This document shows positions 28,523 to 28,901 of a stretch of DNA of 28,901 bases, piece by piece. The position numbers and the translations under genes are program-made. The notes under the pieces were generated by a model, which was not told the DNA's origin, ran no database searches, and saw only the letters and a list, made by a program, of their open reading frames with translations. Source of the stretch: a virus; IMG/VR virus record IMGVR_UViG_3300025122_000104, positions 1-28,901 of that record; one strand, 5' to 3'. Each line of letters opens with the position of its first letter. The first letter of the stretch is position 1.

Positions 28523-28901
28523 TTATTTGCTCCTTAAACCGTTTACTTTTGAATTGTCATTCGCCGTTACTTTCGAATTGTCATTCGCCGTTACTTGCGA
28601 ATTGTCCCTCGCCGTTACTTGCGAATTGTCATACACCCATACCCTTGAATTTTCATACGCCCATACTTGCGAATTGTCTTTAGCCTCTACCCATGAATTG
28701 CCCCTCGCCCAGACCCTTGAATTGTCCCTCGCATCTACCAACGAATTGTCCATCGCCCGTACTTTCGAATTGTCATACGCAATTACTTTCGAATTGCCCC
28801 TCGCCTCAACTTTCGACGTGTCATTCGCCCATACTTTCGAATTGTCGCACGCAATTATCCATGAATTGTCTTTAGCCGTTATTAGCGAATTGTCATACGC
28901 C
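28523..28901 (-). CDS. Octapeptide-repeat protein B (5' end beyond window)
   Basis: Open from the right edge to the stop at 28525-28523, 125 residues in the window; the N-terminus lies outside. It is almost entirely an eight-residue repeat A-x-(D/G)-N-S-x-V-x in about 15 copies, for example RDNSRVWA and NDNSKVTA, ending GLRSK. The repeats are more regular than in protein A near 22.9 kb, and the DNS codons are nearly always GACAATTC(G/A). A beta-solenoid is likely. An internal ATG at 28753 is only part of the array and should not be taken as the start. It is translationally coupled to the serine recombinase. Confidence 0.7.
   Translation of the reverse strand, partial: AYDNSLITAKDNSWIIACDNSKVWANDTSKVEARGNSKVIAYDNSKVRAMDNSLVDARDNSRVWARGNSWVEAKDNSQVWAYENSRVWVYDNSQVTARDNSQVTANDNSKVTANDNSKVNGLRSK
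28545..28901. repeat. 24-bp coding tandem repeats
   Basis: About 15 contiguous, imperfect copies of a 24-bp unit encoding A-x-D-N-S-x-V-x, running off the right edge. The nine bases for DNS are almost invariant while flanking bases vary. No spacers, so not a CRISPR. Confidence 0.85.

Noticed and set aside
28420-28875. Plus-strand repetitive frames rich in NCHSP/NCPSP
   Set aside because: Antisense reading of the 24-bp coding repeats; the minus-strand frame continues without stop through the array and couples to the recombinase.
28545-28901. CRISPR array
   Set aside because: The 24-bp units are contiguous without unique spacers and preserve a reading frame.

Overview
The window is a contiguous piece of a tailed-phage genome (free phage or prophage) with siphovirus morphology. 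Every gene I can support lies on the minus strand, so the genome reads from the right edge of the window to the left; the plus-strand reading frames are mirror images of minus-strand genes. The DNA is AT-rich, genes overlap heavily (ATGA, TAATG and GTGA junctions), and Shine-Dalgarno sites are clear. The families present (HK97-type head genes, a phiE125-gp8-like connector, a DUF6950-like protein next to a J-like tail tip) are most familiar from phages of Pseudomonadota. The host cannot be fixed from the sequence. No tRNA, rRNA, CRISPR array, large integrase or lysis gene was seen.

Early region (28901 down to about 20400, transcribed leftward). It opens with the end of an octapeptide-repeat protein, one base before a small serine recombinase, then a DUF4116-repeat protein. 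A regulatory gap with two good sigma70-type promoters and a perfect 16-bp inverted repeat precedes a short Cro/CI-like HTH regulator, whose promoter appears to give a leaderless mRNA. Small early genes follow, some cysteine-rich. Next comes a replication/recombination cassette: Sak4-like RecA/AAA ATPase, winged-helix replisome organiser with an iteron array inside its own coding sequence (lambda-like candidate origin), a downstream partner protein, a second octapeptide-repeat protein, a degenerate SNase-like protein, a RusA resolvase gene with apparent frameshifts, and a membrane protein.

Middle region (20358 to 18372). A ParB-N-domain protein and a glycosyltransferase-like protein overlap by 23 bases directly in front of the terminase. 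This pairing recalls phage DNA-modification loci. A small Cys-rich ORF then shares its first nine codons with the small terminase gene.

Late region (18352 to 1). This is a standard packaging, head and tail order: TerS, TerL, portal, head morphogenesis protein, two micro-ORFs, prohead protease, HK97 major capsid protein, a decoration-like protein, two small paralogues, a fibre-like protein with YadA-type 17-residue repeats inside the head module, head-tail connector, head closure, gp10-like protein, tail terminator, tail tube, tail assembly chaperone with a programmed -1 frameshift on an A10 run, tape measure (484 aa, implying a tail of roughly 70 nm), and tail-tip proteins ending in a J-like protein cut by the left edge of the window.

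Most worth a second look: the origin-like iterons inside the initiator gene, the frameshifted chaperone, the ParB plus glycosyltransferase pair, the two octapeptide-repeat solenoid genes, the leaderless regulator promoter, duplicated gene starts, poly-G ribosome binding sites, and two strong hairpins.
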